Assembly: GCA_947627785.1 (NCBI GenBank)
Contig: CANQXC010000003.1
Coordinates: 1-25,713, forward strand
Direction: 5' to 3'
Origin: an uncultured Clostridia bacterium
GTDB lineage: Bacteria; Bacillota; Clostridia; TANB77; CAG-508
Length of the DNA: 25,713 nt
Each line of letters begins with the position of its first letter. Within the stretch, counting starts at the first letter, position 1. Position numbers and translations under genes: made by a program. Of this stretch, positions 7,996 through 17,167 are shown one piece after another. The notes beneath the pieces are model-generated. The model saw only the letters and a list, made by a program, of their open reading frames with translations. It did no database searches and was not told the origin of the DNA.

Positions 7996-8478
7996 ATGCC
8001 AAAAAGGGAAAACTATATAGGATGGGACGAATATTTTATGGGAGTAGCATTATTATCAGGGGAAAGAAGCAAAGACCCAAACTCTCAAGTAGGAGCATGC
8101 ATAGTAAGTGAAGATAACAAAATATTATCAATAGGATACAATGGATTTCCAAAAGGCTGTTCAGATGACGAAATATCATGGGAAAGAGAAGGGGATTTTT
8201 CGGAAACTAAATATCCATATGTGTGCCATGGAGAATTAAATGCAATACTTAATTATACAGGTTCAACTTTAAAAAATAGTAGAATATATGTAGCATTATT
8301 TCCATGTAATGAATGTGCTAAAGCCATAATACAATCAGGAATAAAAGAGGTAATATATAAAGAGGATAAATATGCTGATACAGATAGTGTAAAAGTTTCA
8401 AAAAAATTATTTGATATGAGTAATGTGAAATACACGAAATATACGCCAACATCAAGGAGAATAACATTAGATTTATGA
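7996..8478 (+). CDS. Deoxycytidylate (dCMP) deaminase family protein
   Basis: 160 residues, typical of the ComEB/dCMP deaminase group. It would convert dCMP to dUMP, feeding thymidylate synthesis. Zinc-site motifs are H78-G-E80 (from VCHGELNAIL) and P-C104-N-E-C107. The N-terminal WDEYFMGVALLSGERSKDPN and GYNGFPKGC are family landmarks. The HAE motif is HGE here; the ligand His and the catalytic Glu are kept, so activity is still expected. A strong ribosome binding site (AAAAAAGGAG) precedes the ATG. The next gene starts 13 bases after the stop, suggesting co-transcription. Confidence 0.88.
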   Translation: MPKRENYIGWDEYFMGVALLSGERSKDPNSQVGACIVSEDNKILSIGYNGFPKGCSDDEISWEREGDFSETKYPYVCHGELNAILNYTGSTLKNSRIYVALFPCNECAKAIIQSGIKEVIYKEDKYADTDSVKVSKKLFDMSNVKYTKYTPTSRRITLDL

Positions 8479-8491
8479 AAGGGAAATAATT

Positions 8492-9556
8492 ATGCAAATT
8501 TTAACTCAAAAAGATAAAAAGGCATATGAGGAATTTCTTATAAACAATGAAAGGTGTAATTTTCAGCAATCACTAGAATGGGGGGAAGTAAAGCAAGCTT
8601 GGAAAAATGAAATAATATTATCAAAAAACAAAAATGGAAAAATAGTAGGTGCAATAAGTGTATTAATTAGAAAAATGCCCATATTTGGAAATTTTATGTA
8701 TATATCAAGAGGACCAACCTGCGATATATATGATGAAAACATATTAAAAGACTTAACTAATGGACTAAAAGAATTAGCAAAGAGATATAAAGCATTTGCG
8801 TTAAAATGGGAGCCAGATATAAAAAGCAATGATAAAGAATTTAGAGAAATAGCAGAGAGATTAGGCTTTAAGATAAATGACAATGCAAAAGATTTTAGTG
8901 AAGGTATACAACCAAGATATGTTTTTAGATTAGATATAAAAAATAAAGCAGAAGATGAAGTGTTTTCTGCATTTCATCAAAAAACAAGATATAACATACG
9001 TTTAGCAACAAAAAGAGGAGTAATCATCAAAGAAGGAAAAAGAGAAGATTTAAAAGATTTTCATAAGATAATGGAGGTAACAGGTAAAAGGGACAACTTT
9101 ATGATAAGACCATTATCTTATTTTGAAACGATGTATGATAAATTATCTCCAAATCATTTAAAATTAATGATGGCATATTATGAGGACAAGCCTATAGCTG
9201 GCATAATAGATATAATATATGGAAATAAAATTTGGTATTTATATGGAGCAAGTAGTAATCAACATAGAAATTTAATGCCAAATTATCTTTTGCAATGGGA
9301 AATGATAAAATACGCAATTAAGCAGAAGAAGGATATTTATGATTTTAGAGGAGTAGTAGGAATAGTAGATGAAAAACATCCGCAGTATGGACTATATAGA
9401 TTTAAAAAAGGCTTTAATGCAGAATTTACTGAATTTATAGGAGAATTATATATTAACTACAAACCAATAACATACAAAATGTACAAAATTACTGAAAAAC
9501 TGTATAAGAAAATGGCAGGAGTAAAAAATACAATAAAAGGAAGAAAAATTTCTTAA
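8492..9556 (+). CDS. FemAB-family aminoacyltransferase (peptidoglycan bridge type)
   Basis: 354 residues. FemAB/FemX enzymes use aminoacyl-tRNA to add residues to the lipid II stem peptide at the cytoplasmic face of the membrane. The tandem GNAT-like fold is suggested by FQQSLEWGEVKQAW at the N-terminus, YISRGPTCD, RYVFRLDIKNKAEDEV, FHQKTRYNIRLATKRGV and the C-terminal IWYLYGASSNQHRNLMPNYLL, DFRGVVG and YGLYRFKKGFNAEFTEFIGE. There is a good ribosome binding site (AAAGGGA). It sits between a dCMP deaminase and a racemase-family gene, and the latter makes a cell-wall role more likely. The residue transferred cannot be told from sequence. Confidence 0.88.
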   Translation: MQILTQKDKKAYEEFLINNERCNFQQSLEWGEVKQAWKNEIILSKNKNGKIVGAISVLIRKMPIFGNFMYISRGPTCDIYDENILKDLTNGLKELAKRYKAFALKWEPDIKSNDKEFREIAERLGFKINDNAKDFSEGIQPRYVFRLDIKNKAEDEVFSAFHQKTRYNIRLATKRGVIIKEGKREDLKDFHKIMEVTGKRDNFMIRPLSYFETMYDKLSPNHLKLMMAYYEDKPIAGIIDIIYGNKIWYLYGASSNQHRNLMPNYLLQWEMIKYAIKQKKDIYDFRGVVGIVDEKHPQYGLYRFKKGFNAEFTEFIGELYINYKPITYKMYKITEKLYKKMAGVKNTIKGRKIS

Positions 9557-9588
9557 GATAAGTTTTTTAAGTAAAAGGGGAAGGTAAT

Positions 9589-10707
9589 TTGAAGGAGCTA
9601 GTAGTTAGTATTAAAGACTTAAAGCATAATATTAACCAAGTAAAAAAATATGTAAACAATATTTCTCCAGATACAAACTGCACAATAATAGCCATAGTAA
9701 AAGGAAATGGCTATGGATTGGATTTAATAAAATATTCAAAAATTCTAGTAGAAAATGGAATACAATATTTAGCAGTAGCAACGCTAGATGAAGCATTAAT
9801 TTTAAGAAAAGAAAACATAACAAAAAACATATTAATGCTATCAGTTATTAATAATGAAAAAGAGCTAGAGGAAGCAGTAAAAAATGAAATAACAATTACA
9901 ACAGATTCAAAAGAAAATGTTCAAATGATAAACAAATTAGCAAATAAGGGATATAACATAAAAGTTCATATAAAAATAGATACAGGCTTTGGAAGATATG
10001 GATTTATATATAATAATTATGAAGACATTATAAACTGTATAAAAAGTTTAAAAAAAAATAAAGTAGAAATAGAAGGCATCTTTTCACATTTTTCAATTGC
10101 ATATTATAAAAATAATAAACATACTAAAAAGCAATTTGATAGATTTAAAAAGGTTTTAGACGTACTTAGGGAGAATAATATAGATATAAAGTTAAAACAT
10201 ATTTGCAATTCACCAGGAATACTAAACTATCCTAATATGCATTTAACAGCAGTAAGGATAGGCTCTGCATTTGTTGGTAGAGTGGCAACAAAAAATAATA
10301 TAGATTTAAGAAAAATAGGAAAATTAAGGGTAGAGGTAGCAGAGGTAAAACAAGTTCCTGCAAATTTTAATATAAGTTACTTAAATGCATATAAAACAAA
10401 TAAGAAGAGTAAAATAGCAATTCTTCCAGTAGGTTATAAAGATGGATATAACGTGTCTCAAAGAAATGATATGTTTATGCTGGTAAATAAAATAAGAAGA
10501 ATTATAATAGCAATAAAAAGTTTATTTAAAAAAGAAAAGCTAATAGTAGTGATAAATGGAAAAATATATGATATAATAGGGACTGTTGGAATGTACCATG
10601 TAATAGTAGATGTAACAGAAGACTCTATAAAAAATGGAGATATAGCAGAAATGGAAATAAATCCAGTATATATAGATAGAGAAATAAATAGGAAATATAT
10701 AATTTAA
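9589..10707 (+). CDS. Alanine racemase-family PLP enzyme with divergent C-terminal domain
   Basis: 372 residues from TTG 9589, preceded by AAAAGGGGAAGG. The fold-type III barrel is clear: the PLP lysine in AIVKGNGYG, HIKIDTGFGRYG, IFSHFS, HICNSPGIL and VRIGSAFVGR. The C-terminal half keeps LPVGYKDGYN, where the second catalytic tyrosine normally lies. The usual MDQ of the substrate-binding loop is replaced by GTVGMYHVIVDV, so the Asp is lost, and a Lys/Ile-rich insertion (about 305-322) precedes it. It may be an alanine racemase or a racemase of another amino acid. It follows the FemAB gene by 32 bases, which suggests D-amino acids for peptidoglycan. Confidence 0.82.
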   Translation: MKELVVSIKDLKHNINQVKKYVNNISPDTNCTIIAIVKGNGYGLDLIKYSKILVENGIQYLAVATLDEALILRKENITKNILMLSVINNEKELEEAVKNEITITTDSKENVQMINKLANKGYNIKVHIKIDTGFGRYGFIYNNYEDIINCIKSLKKNKVEIEGIFSHFSIAYYKNNKHTKKQFDRFKKVLDVLRENNIDIKLKHICNSPGILNYPNMHLTAVRIGSAFVGRVATKNNIDLRKIGKLRVEVAEVKQVPANFNISYLNAYKTNKKSKIAILPVGYKDGYNVSQRNDMFMLVNKIRRIIIAIKSLFKKEKLIVVINGKIYDIIGTVGMYHVIVDVTEDSIKNGDIAEMEINPVYIDREINRKYII

Positions 10708-10781
10708 TATAAAATTAATATTAATAGTATATAATCTTAAGAAATTTTGTACGTAGCATTTAGAAAGGAATGTGATAAATA

Positions 10782-12572
10782 ATGAATGATAAAAAAGATA
10801 ATAAGAAGGATAAAATATATTATATAATATTTGCAATAGTTATATTGGTAGCAACAATAATAATTGCACTTGTATTATTTAATAATGGTAAAGATAGTGA
10901 TGATAAAGAAATTGCTTATACAGACCTTATAACAAAAATTGATAAAGATGAAGTAGAAGAAATAGAAATGACAGTAGGGAGTACATCAGTAAAGGTTAAA
11001 TTAAAAGGCGAGGAGGAAGAAAAAAATTCAATAGTACCAAGCACACAGGCATTTATAGAATTAATACAAGAAAAGAAACTTGCAGGAAATAGCATAAACT
11101 TAAAACAAAAGCCAGTTAGTGTGTTATTAAGAATATCAGATACATTTCTAAACTTGTTACCAACAATAATGATAGTTATATTATTTATTCTAATATTCAA
11201 AATGCAGGGACTAGGAGATAAAGGAAAGGTATATGATGCAGAAACTGAAAAAACAAATGTCACATTTAAAGATGTTGCAGGCTTAGATGAAGAAAAAACA
11301 GAGTTAATAGAAATTGTAAATTTTCTAAAAGAGCCTAAAAAATTTCATGAAATGGGAGCAAAAATTCCAAGAGGTATATTATTATATGGAAAGCCAGGAA
11401 CAGGAAAAACTTTAATTGCAAAAGCAATAGCAGGAGAAGCAGGAGTTCCATTTATATCAATGAGTGGTTCTGAATTCATAGAAATGTTTGCAGGACTTGG
11501 AGCCTCAAGAGTAAGAAAATTATTTGAAAAAGCTAAAAAGATATCACCATGTATAGTATTTATAGATGAAATAGATGCAATAGGTGCAAGACGTACCGGA
11601 GGAAGCGGAGCAGAATCTGAAAACAATCAAACCTTAAACCAATTATTAGTAGAAATGGATGGCTTCAACACTAATGAAACAGTAATAGTGCTTGCTGCAA
11701 CAAATAGACCAGAAATGCTAGACAAAGCCCTATTAAGACCAGGAAGATTTGATAGACAAATAACAATAGCTGTACCAGATGCAAAAGGAAGAGAAGAAAT
11801 ACTAAAAATACATTCAAAGAATAAACCATTAGGCGATGATATAAGTTTAAAAGAAATAGCAACAGATACAGCAGGATTTACAGGAGCAGAACTTGCAAAT
11901 GTATTAAATGAATCAGCAATAATTGCAACAACAAGAGAGCATAAAAAAATTGTTATGGAGGACTTAGAAGAAGCTGTAAAGAAGGTAACAGTAGGATTAC
12001 AAAAAAATAGTAGAGTTATATCAGATAAAGACAAAAAATTAACAGCATATCATGAAGCAGGACATGCAATAGTAAGTAAATACTTAGAAACACAGCAAGA
12101 TGTTAAAGAGGTATCAATAATACCAAGAGGACTAGCAGGTGGATATACAATGTACAAAACAAATGAAGATAAATACTATATTTCAAGAACAGAGATGGAG
12201 GAGAAATTAGTAGCTTTACTAGGAGGAAGAGCAGCAGAAAAGATTGCTTTAGATGATATTTCAACAGGTGCAAGTAATGATATAGAGGTTGCAACAGAAC
12301 TTGCAAAAGATATGGTTAAAAAATATGGTATGAGTGATAGAGTAGGACCAATTAACTTAGAAGCAAAAGAACAATACGAGCTACAAGTATTTGGCAATAA
12401 TATAGAAGATATAATTGGTGTTGAGGTAAAAGAATTAATAGATACAGCATATAAAAGAGCACAAGATTTAATTATGGAACATATGGATAAATTACATGCT
12501 GTTGCTGGAAAGCTATTGGAGAAGGAGACTATTACAGCATCAGAATTCGAAGAAATCTTTAAAAATAATTAA
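10782..12572 (+). CDS. ftsH: ATP-dependent zinc metalloprotease FtsH
   Basis: 596 residues. FtsH is a membrane-anchored AAA+ protease, acting as a hexamer on membrane and short-lived cytosolic proteins. Two membrane segments (about 12-34 and 117-138) flank an extracytoplasmic domain. The AAA domain has Walker A GKPGTGKT (about 203-210; the family norm is GPPGTGKT), Walker B IVFIDEIDAIG, and the second region of homology ATNRPEMLDKALLRPGRFDR. The peptidase zinc motif is H424-E-A-G-H428. The ATG at 10782 has AGAAAGGA 12 bases upstream. A -10-like TATAAT occurs at 10730-10735 without a convincing -35. It ends 16 bases before radA. In B. subtilis, SpoVM binds FtsH, and a spoVM gene lies elsewhere in this window. 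Confidence 0.95.
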   Translation: MNDKKDNKKDKIYYIIFAIVILVATIIIALVLFNNGKDSDDKEIAYTDLITKIDKDEVEEIEMTVGSTSVKVKLKGEEEEKNSIVPSTQAFIELIQEKKLAGNSINLKQKPVSVLLRISDTFLNLLPTIMIVILFILIFKMQGLGDKGKVYDAETEKTNVTFKDVAGLDEEKTELIEIVNFLKEPKKFHEMGAKIPRGILLYGKPGTGKTLIAKAIAGEAGVPFISMSGSEFIEMFAGLGASRVRKLFEKAKKISPCIVFIDEIDAIGARRTGGSGAESENNQTLNQLLVEMDGFNTNETVIVLAATNRPEMLDKALLRPGRFDRQITIAVPDAKGREEILKIHSKNKPLGDDISLKEIATDTAGFTGAELANVLNESAIIATTREHKKIVMEDLEEAVKKVTVGLQKNSRVISDKDKKLTAYHEAGHAIVSKYLETQQDVKEVSIIPRGLAGGYTMYKTNEDKYYISRTEMEEKLVALLGGRAAEKIALDDISTGASNDIEVATELAKDMVKKYGMSDRVGPINLEAKEQYELQVFGNNIEDIIGVEVKELIDTAYKRAQDLIMEHMDKLHAVAGKLLEKETITASEFEEIFKNN

Positions 12573-12588
12573 TGGAGAAAATAAATTT

Positions 12589-13951
12589 ATGGCTAAAGTA
12601 AGTACAGTTTTTGTTTGTAGTAATTGTGGAAATGAATCACCAAAGTGGTTTGGTAAATGTCCAGCCTGTAACGAGTGGAATACATGTTATGAGGAGAAGC
12701 AAACAGCAATAAATAGTAATGCAAAAATTCAAAGAAGAGAAATGCCAGAACCAACGCTTTTAAATAGCATAAAAAAGCAAGATATTGCACGTAGTTCAAC
12801 AGGTTTTGAAGAATTAGATAGAGTTTTAGGTGGAGGCCTTGTGAAAGGGTCTCTTACTTTAATTGGTGGAGAACCTGGAATTGGTAAATCTACATTAATT
12901 TTGCAAATATGTGATAAAGTAAAAGGAGAAGGTAAGGTTTTATATGTTTCAGGAGAAGAATCTGCAGAGCAAATTAAAATAAGGGCAGATAGATTAAGCA
13001 TAAATAATGAAGATATATTATTTTTAGGCGAAACAGATATGGATATTATAGAGAATGCCATATTAAAAGTAAAACCAAAATTAGTTGTAATAGATTCAGT
13101 ACAAACAATGTATTCAAATGAAATTACTTCAAGTCCAGGTAGTGTAAGTCAAGTACGAGAAATAACTGCAAAGATAATGAGAACCTGCAAGCAGGAGGCA
13201 ATAACAACAATAATAATAGGACATGTTACAAAGGACCGGAAACATTGCAGGCCCAAGAGTATTAGAGCATATGGTAGATACAGTTTTATACTTAGAAGGA
13301 GAAAGATATTTTACATATAGAATATTAAGAGGAGTAAAAAATAGGTTTGGTTCAACAAATGAGATAGGAATGTTTGAGATGCAAGAAGAAGGAATGTGTG
13401 AAATACAAAATCCATCTTCAGTGCTTTTAGGAGAAAGAGAAGAAAATCCAGCAGGCTCAATTGTTGTAGCAAGTATGGAGGGAACAAGACCAATTTTAGT
13501 AGAGTTGCAGGCATTAACAGCACAAAGTGTATTTGGTTTTCCAAGAAGAACAGCAAATGGAATAGATTATAATAGATTAACCTTGCTAGTAGCAGTATTA
13601 GAAAAAGTAGTTGGAATGCCACTTGGAAATCAAGATGTATATTTAAATATAGTAGGTGGAATAAAAATAAATGAGCCAGCATTAGACTTAGGAATAATAC
13701 TTGCAGCAGCATCAAGCTATAAAAACATAAGCATACCATTAGATACAATAGCAATAGGAGAGGTAGGCTTAACAGGAGAAGTAAGAAGCGTAAACATGAT
13801 AGAGAAAAGGATTAAAGAAGCAGAAAAATTAGGCTTTAAGACGTGCATAATACCACACAATAACAAGAAACAAATAAAAGGTAAATATGTTTCAAATATA
13901 GTTGGTGTAAAGAATATTTATGAGGCAATGAGATATTTAAAATTAAGATAA
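12589..13951 (+). CDS. radA: DNA repair protein RadA, with an internal +1 frame change
   Basis: 453 residues when the frame change at CGG 13237-13239 is made, the normal RadA length. RadA is a RecA-like helicase aiding branch migration in recombination and transformation. In order: a C4 zinc finger (CSNCGNESPKWFGKCPAC, about 8-25), Walker A GGEPGIGKST (about 92-101), YVSGEESAEQIKIRA, VVIDSVQTMYS, the RadA-specific VKNRFG, and a C-terminal Lon-like domain (GNQDVYLNIVGGIKI, AIGEVGLTGEVR). Straight reading ends at TAG 13318-13320. The +1 frame gives D-G-N-I-A-G-P-R-V-L-E-H, which matches the family exactly where the break falls. The ATG at 12589 follows TGGAGA, 16 bases after ftsH, so the two are probably co-transcribed. 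Confidence 0.93.
13234..13241 (+). other. Candidate +1 recoding site 3 (GAC CGG AA) in radA
   Basis: The zero frame reads AAG GAC CGG AAA CAT. Skipping C13237 gives GGA AAC ATT GCA GGC CCA, that is D-G-N-I-A-G-P, with glycine at the family's conserved E/D-G position. The site is near the middle of the gene. The unshifted frame would remove the RadA-specific motif and the Lon-like domain. Confidence 0.62.
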
Positions 13952-14047
13952 GATATTATTGTAAAACAACAAGGAAATGTAACAATTTACACAGTTTTAT
14001 TATTTTAAAATTAAAAAATTAAAAGTCGAAAAAGTTCAAAAAATGTA

Positions 14048-14076
14048 TTTACTATTTTATTAAGGTCTGATATAAT
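14048..14076 (+). promoter_or_regulatory. Promoter for the small lipoprotein gene
   Basis: TTTACT (14048-14053), a 17-base spacer and TATAAT (14071-14076), with an extended TGA before the -10 (14068-14070). The 5' leader is short, and GGGGG at 14094-14098 serves as the ribosome binding site. Confidence 0.65.
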
Positions 14077-14106
14077 CTAAATATAAAAAATTTGGGGGTG
14101 AATATA

Positions 14107-14520
14107 ATGAAAAAATTTTTAAAAGGATTAGTGCTTGTAGGTCTTATGTTAGTGATGTTATTTGCATTAACAGGTTGTGGAAACAAACTAGTAGCAACTA
14201 AAGAGGAAGAAGAAGATGGAATGAAATACAAAGAGAGAACAGAATTCACTTTTAAGAAAGATGAAGTTACAAAAATAAAAATCACTTATAAGATGGAAAA
14301 TGCTGATGATGCAAAGAAAATGGAAAGTACAATGCATGCAGCTTTTGCAATGATGGATAGTTTTTCAGATGAAGACGTTGATTATGAAATTACTAGAAAA
14401 GGAAAAAAGGTTACTATGAAGGTAGAAGGTGAAGCTACTAAACTAATATCAGAAAGTTTAGGAGACAATAAAGAAGAAATAAAAGAATCTTTAGAAGAAC
14501 AAGACTACAAAGTAAAATAG
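14107..14520 (+). CDS. Small secreted lipoprotein of unknown function
   Basis: 137 residues. A type II signal peptide is clear: MKKFLKGLV, a hydrophobic core, and the lipobox LTGC with Cys at about residue 20, so it should be lipid-anchored on the outer face of the membrane. The rest is hydrophilic and Lys/Glu-rich with alternating strand-like segments (TEFTFKKDEVTKIKITYKME, VDYEITRKGKKVTMKVEG). It recalls the DUF1307/YehR-type lipoproteins, but I cannot confirm that. The ATG at 14107 is chosen because an upstream TTG at 14092 overlaps the GGGGGTG ribosome binding site. It is a single-gene unit with its own promoter and terminator. Confidence 0.8.
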   Translation: MKKFLKGLVLVGLMLVMLFALTGCGNKLVATKEEEEDGMKYKERTEFTFKKDEVTKIKITYKMENADDAKKMESTMHAAFAMMDSFSDEDVDYEITRKGKKVTMKVEGEATKLISESLGDNKEEIKESLEEQDYKVK

Positions 14521-14526
14521 TTTAAA

Positions 14527-14556
14527 CAAAAAACTGGAGAATTCCAGTTTTTTGTT
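14527..14556 (+). terminator. Rho-independent terminator after the lipoprotein gene
   Basis: AAACTGGA (14531-14538), loop GAAT, TCCAGTTT (14543-14550), extended by flanking A/T pairs and ending in a T run. The A run on the left would let it act, more weakly, on the other strand. Confidence 0.85.
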
Positions 14557-14584
14557 TGCTTTAAAGCATTTTTTATATTTCTAC

Positions 14585-14613
14585 TTGCATAAAATTGTAT
14601 TATGTAATATAAT
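14585..14613 (+). promoter_or_regulatory. Promoter for glmS
   Basis: TTGCAT (14585-14590), a 17-base spacer and TATAAT (14608-14613). Only about 35 bases separate it from the glmS start, too short for the glmS ribozyme found in many Firmicutes. Confidence 0.65.
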
Positions 14614-14654
14614 AAGTCCGTTAAAATTTTTAGACGAAGGGAATGGTAATTAAA

Positions 14655-16493
14655 ATGTGTGGAATAGTAGGTTATATAGGCTACAAAAAAGCTAGCCCAA
14701 TTTTAATACAGGGATTAACAAGATTAGAATATAGGGGGTATGATTCAGCAGGAATTGCTGTAATGGAGCAAAATAAAATAGTAGTAAAAAAAGATAAAGG
14801 AAGAGTAAACAACTTATATAATTTAGAAGGGGTAGAAGATTTAAAGGGGACAATAGGAATTGCACACACAAGATGGGCAACACATGGAAAACCATCTAAA
14901 GAAAATTCACATCCACATATGGATAATGATGAAATTTTTGCAGTTGTTCATAATGGAATTATAGAAAATTATAATGAATTAAAAGATGATTTAATAAAAG
15001 AAGGATATCATTTTATATCACAAACAGATACAGAGGTTGTACCAAATTTAATAAATTATTATTATAAACAAGATAAAGAAAATGATAATTTAAAATTATT
15101 AAGAGCAGTAAAAAATGCATGTATGAAGCTAAAAGGTAGCTTTGCCCTAGAAATTATTTCTAGCAAAGAACCAGAAAATATGATAGTTGTAAGAAAAGAT
15201 AGTCCATTAGTAATAGGTAAAGGAAATGGAGAAAATTACATAGCATCAGATATACCAGCAATCCTTTCATACACTAAAGATTTCTATTTCTTAAATGATT
15301 ATGAATTTGCGTATTTAAGTAAAAATGAAGTTAAATTTTACGATAAAGAATTAAATAAGATAAGAAAAATTACAAAAAGTATAGAATGGGATAGTCAAGG
15401 CGCTGAAAAAGGTGAATTTGAACATTTTATGCTAAAAGAAATATATGAGCAACCAAGAGCAATTAGAGAAACAATAGGAACAAGACTAAATAATTTAAAG
15501 GTACATTTTGATGAATTAAATTTTTCAAAAGAGTATTTAGAAAATATTAATAAAATATACATTGTAGCATGTGGAACAGCAATGCATGCGGGAATAGTTT
15601 CAAAAAATATATTTGAAAAACTTTGCAAAATACCAGTAGAGGTAGATATTGCATCAGAATTTAGATATAGAGATCCATTAATAGATGAAAAAACATTAAC
15701 AATATATATAAGCCAATCAGGAGAAACAGCAGATACAATAGCTGCATTAAAACTTGCCAAAGAAAAAGGAGCAAAAACACTTGCAATTTCAAATGTTATA
15801 GGAAGTTCAATAACAAGAGAAGCAGATTATTCAATATATACACACGCAGGACCAGAAATTGCGGTAGCATCAACAAAAGCATATACATCACAAGTTACAA
15901 TTTTAGCTCTAATTGCTATCTATTGTGCTGAAATTTTAGAAAGAGCAGATGTAAACAAAATAGAAACATTAAAAGCAGATATATTAAAACTACCTTCAAA
16001 AGTAGAAGAAATTTTAAAAGATATTACAACAATAAAGAAATTTGCAAAAAAGGTATATAAAGAAAGAGATATGTTCTTCTTAGGTAGAGGAGTAGATTAT
16101 GCAGTAAGCTTAGAAGGCTCTTTAAAATTAAAAGAAATATCATATATACATTCAGAAGGATATGCATCTGGAGAATTAAAGCATGGACCAATTGCTTTAA
16201 TAGATACAGGTGTAACAGTTGTTGCAACAATTACAGATAAAGCTTTAGTAGAAAAATCTATAAGCAACATTCAAGAGGTAATAACAAGAGGTGCAAAAAT
16301 ACTTGTAATAACAAATCAAGATATAGAAAATAAAGGCTTTGAAGCTGTAATAAAAATACCAGAAATATCAACAGAAATATCACCAGTGCTTTCAATTGTT
16401 CCATTACAAATTCTTGCTTACTATATTTCAAAAGAAAAGGGATTAGATGTTGATAAACCACGTAACCTTGCAAAATCAGTAACAGTTGAATAA
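14655..16493 (+). CDS. glmS: Glutamine--fructose-6-phosphate aminotransferase (isomerizing)
   Basis: 612 residues. It makes glucosamine-6-phosphate from fructose-6-phosphate and glutamine, the first step to UDP-GlcNAc. The ATG at 14655 is chosen over 14643 because the catalytic Cys must follow the initiator Met directly (M-CGIVGYIG). The glutaminase domain shows RLEYRGYDSAGI, HTRWATHGKPS and HNGIIENYNEL. The two SIS domains show ACGTAMHAG, SQSGETADT and GRGVDYAVSLEGSLKLKEIS, and the C-terminus PRNLAKSVTVE is canonical. It is full length with no internal break. ruvA follows after 63 bases. Confidence 0.96.
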   Translation: MCGIVGYIGYKKASPILIQGLTRLEYRGYDSAGIAVMEQNKIVVKKDKGRVNNLYNLEGVEDLKGTIGIAHTRWATHGKPSKENSHPHMDNDEIFAVVHNGIIENYNELKDDLIKEGYHFISQTDTEVVPNLINYYYKQDKENDNLKLLRAVKNACMKLKGSFALEIISSKEPENMIVVRKDSPLVIGKGNGENYIASDIPAILSYTKDFYFLNDYEFAYLSKNEVKFYDKELNKIRKITKSIEWDSQGAEKGEFEHFMLKEIYEQPRAIRETIGTRLNNLKVHFDELNFSKEYLENINKIYIVACGTAMHAGIVSKNIFEKLCKIPVEVDIASEFRYRDPLIDEKTLTIYISQSGETADTIAALKLAKEKGAKTLAISNVIGSSITREADYSIYTHAGPEIAVASTKAYTSQVTILALIAIYCAEILERADVNKIETLKADILKLPSKVEEILKDITTIKKFAKKVYKERDMFFLGRGVDYAVSLEGSLKLKEISYIHSEGYASGELKHGPIALIDTGVTVVATITDKALVEKSISNIQEVITRGAKILVITNQDIENKGFEAVIKIPEISTEISPVLSIVPLQILAYYISKEKGLDVDKPRNLAKSVTVE

Positions 16494-16556
16494 AATAAGG
16501 AAAATGGAAATATCAAAAAAATACCATATAGTTTTTAAAGATAGGAGGAAACTTAT

Positions 16557-17153
16557 ATGTATGCATATATAAATGGAAAAATAGCAGATAAAGCAAATAA
16601 CTATGTAGTAATAGATGCAGGAGGAGTTGGATACAAAATATATATGTCACCAACAACAATTGAAAAATTAAAAGATGTAGGAGAAATGCAAAAAGTTCAT
16701 ACATATTATTATGTAAGAGAAGATAATATAAGTTTATATGGTTTCCTAAGTAATGAAGAATTAAGAATGTTTGAATTATTACTTTCAGTTAGTGGAATAG
16801 GAGCAAAATCAGCTGTGCAAATTTTAGCCAGTATAACACCATCAGCATTTGCATTAGCTGTAATATCAAACGATGTATCTAAAATAGTAAAGATTCCAGG
16901 AATAGGAAACAAAACAGCTGCAAGAATAATATTAGAATTAAAAGATAAATTAAAAACAGAACAAGCAATGACTAAAGACGAAAAAATAGAACAAGCAATA
17001 CATGAGGATAATAAAGATAGCGAGGCAGTAACAGCTCTTCAAGTATTGGGATACACAAGCAAAGAAATAGATAAAGCGTTAGAAAGTATAGACATTCGTG
17101 GTTTAGGAGTAGAAGAAATTATAAAAAAGGCATTAGGAATTTTAGGAAAATAA
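16557..17153 (+). CDS. ruvA: Holliday junction branch migration complex subunit RuvA
   Basis: 198 residues. A RuvA tetramer holds the Holliday junction and recruits the RuvB motor. There is an N-terminal OB-fold (MYAYINGKIADK, GGVGYKIYM, YVREDNISLYGF), two helix-hairpin-helix motifs (SVSGIGAKSAVQIL and IPGIGNKTAARIILELKDKL), and a C-terminal RuvB-binding three-helix region (VTALQVLGYTSKEIDKAL). AGGAGG lies 8 bases before the ATG. ruvB is not adjacent; the downstream AAA+ gene is rarA-like. Confidence 0.95.
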   Translation: MYAYINGKIADKANNYVVIDAGGVGYKIYMSPTTIEKLKDVGEMQKVHTYYYVREDNISLYGFLSNEELRMFELLLSVSGIGAKSAVQILASITPSAFALAVISNDVSKIVKIPGIGNKTAARIILELKDKLKTEQAMTKDEKIEQAIHEDNKDSEAVTALQVLGYTSKEIDKALESIDIRGLGVEEIIKKALGILGK

Positions 17154-17167
17154 AAAGGAGAAGATAA

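Noticed and set aside
13952..14047. RNA gene or terminator after radA
   Set aside because: The stretch is AT-rich, without a clear hairpin plus T run or a tRNA-like fold.
14614..14654. glmS ribozyme/riboswitch
   Set aside because: Only about 40 bases separate the promoter from the start codon, too short for the ribozyme core.
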